Shown here: in pieces, positions 5,673-8,232 of the stretch | How positions within the stretch are numbered: position 1 is the stretch's first letter | Layout of the letters: each line of letters begins with the position of its first letter | Assembly (NCBI GenBank): GCA_012513245.1 | Contig: JAAZCN010000113.1 | Location: 1 to 8,232, forward strand | DNA length: 8,232 nt | Origin: Synergistaceae bacterium | GTDB taxonomy: Bacteria > Synergistota > Synergistia > Synergistales > Synergistaceae | Reading direction: 5' to 3' | Position numbers and translations under genes: made by a program | The notes under the pieces: generated by a model | Told to the model about the DNA's origin: nothing | The model's input: the letters and a program-made list of their open reading frames with translations, nothing else | Databases searched by the model: none

Positions 5673-7343
5673 TCAGGGTTTTGTCTCAGATGAACATATC
5701 GAGCAGTCGCGGAAGAGGCATCCGCCGTCGAGATTCGATACATCAAAACCCTCCTGCCTCATGAGGCAGGCCGCATAGTACCCTTCCTTACCGTTCCTGC
5801 AGTGGACATATACCGGTTTGCTCTTGTCCAGCTGACTAAGCCTTCCGCGAAGTTCCTCCAGCGGTATGCGCTGGAATCCGTCGATCTTTACCGAGGAGAC
5901 AGAGATGTCATCATCTCCCCTGACGTCTATGAATATCGCCTCTTCTTCGTCAGGCATTCCTTCTATCGAGCTCCATTCGGCCTTTTGAAGTTTTCCTGCC
6001 AGTATGTTCTCAATGACAAATCCGGCCGTGTTGACGGCATCCTTAGGCGTTCCAAAAGGAGGCGAATATGCCAGCTCAAGCTCGGTCAGGTCATGTGCGT
6101 CAGCTCCCATACGGATGGAGGCGGCCAGAACGTCGCAGCGTTTATCGACTCCCGTATAGCCTGTTATCTGCGCTCCCAGTATCCTTCCTGTAGGCACCTC
6201 GAAGACTATCTTGATCGCCATTTCCTGTCCTCCGGGATAATAGCCTGCATGGGGATAGTGGTAGATCAGCACCTTGTCGTAATTCAGACCGTTCTTCTGA
6301 GCCTCTTTTTCGCTCAGCCCTGTGAAGGCAACTGTCATGTCAAAGATTTTCAGCGCACCGGTACCCTGTATCCCGCCGTATCTGCTGTTTATTCCCGCTA
6401 TATTGTCTGCCGCTATACGTCCCTGTTTATTGGCAGGACCGGCTAAAGCCACAGACGCGGGCTGTCCGGTAATGAAATTTTTTACCTCTGTCACATCGCC
6501 AACCGCGAAAATATCAGGATCAGAGGTCCTCATATGTTCATCGACCTTTATAAAACCCCGTTCGTTGACGATAAGACCGGCTTCTTTCGCAAGTTCACCT
6601 TGAGGTCTCGCTCCTACTGACATCAGTATCATATCTGCATCTATACCGCTCTCGCTGAGCTTGACCGTAAATCCATCATCCCTCTTTTCTATGGCAGTCA
6701 CACCATCATTAAGGATGACCTCTATACCTTTTTCTCTGACGTATTTAAGGACAGGGAGAGCCATATCCGCGTCCAAAGGGGCAATAAGATGGTCGCTCAG
6801 CTCAACTATAGTAATTTCCATTCCTGTCTCAGTGAGGTTTTCTGCTACTTCCAGCCCAATGGCTCCTCCACCGACGATAACGACTTTTTTTACATTTTTT
6901 TCTTTGATATATTCTTTTATCTTTACCGCATCCGGGATATCCCAAAGCGTAAAGACTCCATCTGTATCTATTCCCGGAATATTGGGCCGAAAAGGAGAAG
7001 CCCCGGTCGATATGATCAGTTTGTCATAGCTCTCTGTGTATTTTTTACCTGTCTCGAGATCCTCAACTTCTACTTTTTTATTCTCTCTGTCTATAGAAGT
7101 AACTCTGTTGTTCACCTTGGCCTCGATATTATTTTTCTTTGCAAACTGCTCAGGGGTCCTCACTATCAGCTTGTTCCTGTCATGGATGATCCTGTCGTCA
7201 AGGAAGTATGGCAGACCGCAGGCAGCGTATGAAACGTAAGGCCCCTTATCAAACATTATTATCTCAGCCTTCTCGTCAAGCCTGCGCAGCCTCGCAGCTG
7301 CAGTAGCTCCTCCTGCAACTCCGCCTATGATCAGTACTTTCAT
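5673..7343 (-). CDS. CoA-disulfide reductase with C-terminal rhodanese domain
   Basis: A flavoenzyme that uses NAD(P)H to reduce CoA disulfide or persulfide substrates; the rhodanese fusion type is often linked to persulfide and polysulfide reduction. It has 556 residues. Domain 1 is an FAD/NAD(P) reductase: GGVAGGATAAARLRR (FAD binding), single active-site Cys42 in SYAACGLPY, second dinucleotide fold VVIVGGGAIGLEVAE (154-168), and the FAD-contacting VGD near 281-283. The dimerisation domain follows, with PHAGYYPGGQEM and ELAYSPPFG holding the tyrosines typical of this family. Residues about 455-550 are a rhodanese domain with its Cys515 in VHCRNGKEGYYAA. The protein ends with an unusual Cys-rich segment, GGCLFRDCSIC (Cys542, Cys547, Cys550). 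An AAAGGAGG site (7352-7359) sits eight bases before the start. It is convergent with the ATPase and divergent from the ArsC/Spx-like gene. Confidence 0.93.
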   Translation of the reverse strand: MKVLIIGGVAGGATAAARLRRLDEKAEIIMFDKGPYVSYAACGLPYFLDDRIIHDRNKLIVRTPEQFAKKNNIEAKVNNRVTSIDRENKKVEVEDLETGKKYTESYDKLIISTGASPFRPNIPGIDTDGVFTLWDIPDAVKIKEYIKEKNVKKVVIVGGGAIGLEVAENLTETGMEITIVELSDHLIAPLDADMALPVLKYVREKGIEVILNDGVTAIEKRDDGFTVKLSESGIDADMILMSVGARPQGELAKEAGLIVNERGFIKVDEHMRTSDPDIFAVGDVTEVKNFITGQPASVALAGPANKQGRIAADNIAGINSRYGGIQGTGALKIFDMTVAFTGLSEKEAQKNGLNYDKVLIYHYPHAGYYPGGQEMAIKIVFEVPTGRILGAQITGYTGVDKRCDVLAASIRMGADAHDLTELELAYSPPFGTPKDAVNTAGFVIENILAGKLQKAEWSSIEGMPDEEEAIFIDVRGDDDISVSSVKIDGFQRIPLEELRGRLSQLDKSKPVYVHCRNGKEGYYAACLMRQEGFDVSNLDGGCLFRDCSICSSETKP

Positions 7344-7503
7344 TTTTGCTGCCTCCTTTTAGTTTGATCGGTTGTTTTTTCATAATAAAACATATACATG
7401 GCAATATATTAACATCATTTATGGGCCGCCTGTACAGAGATCCTTATTTAGCGGATAATCAGTAAAAGCTGCAAAATATTTTTACGTAAAGGAGAGGGAC
7501 CCT
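7344..7503. promoter_or_regulatory. Divergent intergenic region between CoADR and the ArsC/Spx-like gene
   Basis: These 160 AT-rich bases must hold the start signals of both divergent genes. The ribosome binding sites are clear on each side (minus strand 7352-7359; plus strand AAGGAG 7489-7494). A near-consensus -35 for the plus strand, TTAACA (7409-7414), has no good -10 partner, and no convincing minus-strand pair was found, so no promoter is asserted. Confidence 0.4.
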
Positions 7504-7863
7504 ATGCTGTTTATATGTTATCCGACTTGAGGAACGTGCAGAAAAGCCCGGGAATGGCTTGACAAAAACAAGATAAAATACCAGGAGCGTGACATAAAGA
7601 TCAACAACCCCACCGCAGAGGAAATTAAAAAATGGCACAAAATGAGCGGTGCTGATCTGAAAAAATTTTTCAACACAAGCGGCCAGCTTTACAGGAGCCT
7701 TGAACTTAAGGAGAAGCTCCCCAATATGAGTGAGGATGAGCAGATAAAACTGCTTGCTACAGACGGGATGCTTGTCAAAAGGCCTATTCTTGTAGGAGAT
7801 GATTTTGTTATAACAGGATATAAAGAAGAGGAATGGAAACAGAAAGTTATCGGTGCAAAATAG
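7504..7863 (+). CDS. ArsC/Spx-like thioredoxin-fold protein, probable selenoprotein (UGA = Sec9)
   Basis: A 119-residue protein of the ArsC/Spx/YffB family, read through an in-frame TGA at 7528-7530. It begins MLFICYPT-U-GTCRKAREWLDKNK: the TGA stands exactly where the family has the first cysteine of its CxxC active site, leaving Cys12 as resolving residue (U-x-x-C). After the TGA the frame stays intact and typical to the end: the KFFNTSG segment, LLATDGMLVKRPILVGDD with the conserved Arg-Pro-Ile, and GYKEEEW, stopping at TAG 7861. AAGGAG nine bases before ATG 7504 supports that start. The only uninterrupted ORF, from ATG 7642, would lack the active site and first strand and has no role of its own. 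A SECIS-like hairpin follows the TGA. Likely a thiol or selenol reductase; arsenate reduction or an RNA-polymerase-binding Spx role cannot be told apart. A nonsense mutation is the alternative. Confidence 0.85.
7544..7560 (+). promoter_or_regulatory. Candidate bacterial SECIS element
   Basis: AAGCC (7544-7548) pairs perfectly with GGCTT (7556-7560) around a seven-base loop CGGGAAT. Eighteen bases separate the TGA from the loop. Known bacterial SECIS hairpins lie directly downstream of the UGA within the coding sequence, with a small apical loop bearing a G in its first two positions and roughly 16-37 nt from the UGA; this one fits on all counts (G is the second loop base). It would recruit SelB with Sec-tRNA. 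The stem is short, with possible further pairing G7541-C7563 beyond a small internal loop. Confidence 0.65.
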
Positions 7864-7894
7864 CAAGGGACTGCAAAATACTGAAACACAAGAC

Positions 7895-7926
7895 TGTTCA
7901 CGCATTAATGCCGATAGAAATGAACA
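7895..7926. repeat. Inverted repeat with palindromic core upstream of the Mop gene
   Basis: TGTTCA (7895-7900) and TGAACA (7921-7926) are perfect inverted copies 20 bp apart, and between them sits the 10-bp palindrome GCATTAATGC (7902-7911). It could be an operator for the Mop gene starting 75 bp later. No ModE-type box is evident, and the call is weak. Confidence 0.3.
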
Positions 7927-8001
7927 AAGCTAAGTGCTATTATTATAGGACTAGTTCTAGGTAATGTTTATGCAAAACAATACAACATGGAGGGATCCTT
8001 A

Positions 8002-8232
8002 ATGCTTACCAGCTCACGCAACCAGTTTAAAGGAACAGTTAAATCAGTTAAAAAGGGCGCAGTAAATGATGAGATAATCATAAAGCTGCCCGGAGGAACA
8101 GAGCTAACCTCAATAATCACTGAGACAAGCACGACAGCCCTCGGCCTCAAAGAGGGCACAGAGGTAATAGCTCTCGTAAAAGCACCATGGGTGATACTGG
8201 CAACGGATCTTGAAGGCATCAAACTCTCAGCC
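8002..8232 (+). CDS. Molybdopterin/molybdate-binding protein, Mop (TOBE) domain, 3' truncated by window edge
   Basis: A small cytoplasmic molybdate or tungstate (or molybdopterin) binding protein of the molbindin type. The 77 visible residues start MLTSSRNQFKGTVKSVKKGAV and contain a complete Mop/TOBE domain: SRNQFKGTV (5-13), GAVNDEIIIKLPGGTEL, and LGLKEGTEVIALVKAPWVILA (48-68), all family hallmarks. After the domain the sequence continues with EGIKLSA, the type of join seen in two-domain (di-Mop) molbindins, so a second domain probably lies beyond the edge; this is inference. GGAGGG (7989-7994) is seven bases before the ATG. The frame has no stop inside the window. It sits 138 bp after the ArsC/Spx-like gene, probably with its own promoter. 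A storage or buffering role for oxyanions supplying molybdo- or tungstoenzymes is likely. Confidence 0.9.
   Translation, partial: MLTSSRNQFKGTVKSVKKGAVNDEIIIKLPGGTELTSIITETSTTALGLKEGTEVIALVKAPWVILATDLEGIKLSA

Noticed and set aside
5640..5675. CoADR stop TGA as a selenocysteine codon
   Set aside because: Readthrough would add three residues before TAA, and the nearby hairpin is the ATPase terminator.
5802..6603. Long plus-strand ORFs opposite the CoADR gene
   Set aside because: Shadows of the reductase on the other strand; no motifs or ribosome binding sites.
7642..7863. Uninterrupted 73-codon ORF starting at Met 7642 as a separate small gene
   Set aside because: It is the C-terminal part of the ArsC/Spx-like protein, in the same frame, without a ribosome binding site of its own and without the active site; the TGA is better read as Sec.
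7469..7880. CTGCAAAATA direct repeats (7469-7478 and 7871-7880) flanking the ArsC/Spx-like gene as marks of insertion
   Set aside because: A single 10-bp A-rich match with no terminal inverted repeats or transposase; chance is a sufficient explanation.

Overview
The window looks like a piece of an anaerobic bacterial chromosome of moderate GC with strong AAGGAGG-type ribosome binding sites. The proteins resemble those of Synergistota or clostridial Firmicutes. This placement is inferred from protein style only. Eight protein genes are supported, two of them cut by the window edges.

Layout. (1) The 3' end of a glutaminase gene (1-333, +). (2) A gene-free stretch of about 570 bp (334-900), dense in repeats: a 29-bp inverted repeat made of heptamers spaced at about 10.5 bp (351-389 and 694-731), an imperfect hairpin (421-536), phased GTTTGAC repeats (622-668) and a 22-bp tandem repeat (761-804). 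(3) A likely operon for Fe-S cluster assembly: an IscR-type Rrf2 regulator, cysteine desulfurase NifS, an IscU/NifU scaffold and a MOSC-domain protein (913-3552). The MOSC gene has no standard start codon at its expected N-terminus. (4) A hairpin plus T-run (3571-3606), then a Zn/Cd/Pb-type P1B-ATPase (3638-5608) and a strong terminator (5618-5652). (5) A convergent minus-strand gene for a CoA-disulfide reductase fused to a rhodanese domain (5673-7343). (6) Divergent from it, a small thioredoxin-fold protein of the ArsC/Spx-like family (7504-7863). Its first active-site cysteine codon is replaced by an in-frame TGA, and a bacterial SECIS-like hairpin follows, so it is best read as a selenoprotein. 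(7) The start of a molybdopterin-binding (Mop/TOBE) protein running off the right edge (8002-8232).

The theme is sulfur, selenium, metal and thiol chemistry. NifS mobilises sulfur (and could supply selenium), IscU builds clusters under an Fe-S-sensing regulator, and the ATPase exports thiophilic metals that would damage clusters and thiols. The CoADR-rhodanese enzyme handles low-molecular-weight disulfides and persulfides. The Sec-containing ArsC/Spx-like protein shares an intergenic region with that flavoenzyme and may act in the same redox circuit. The main observation is this UxxC protein, which ordinary gene calling would truncate to an N-terminally deleted ORF without its active site.
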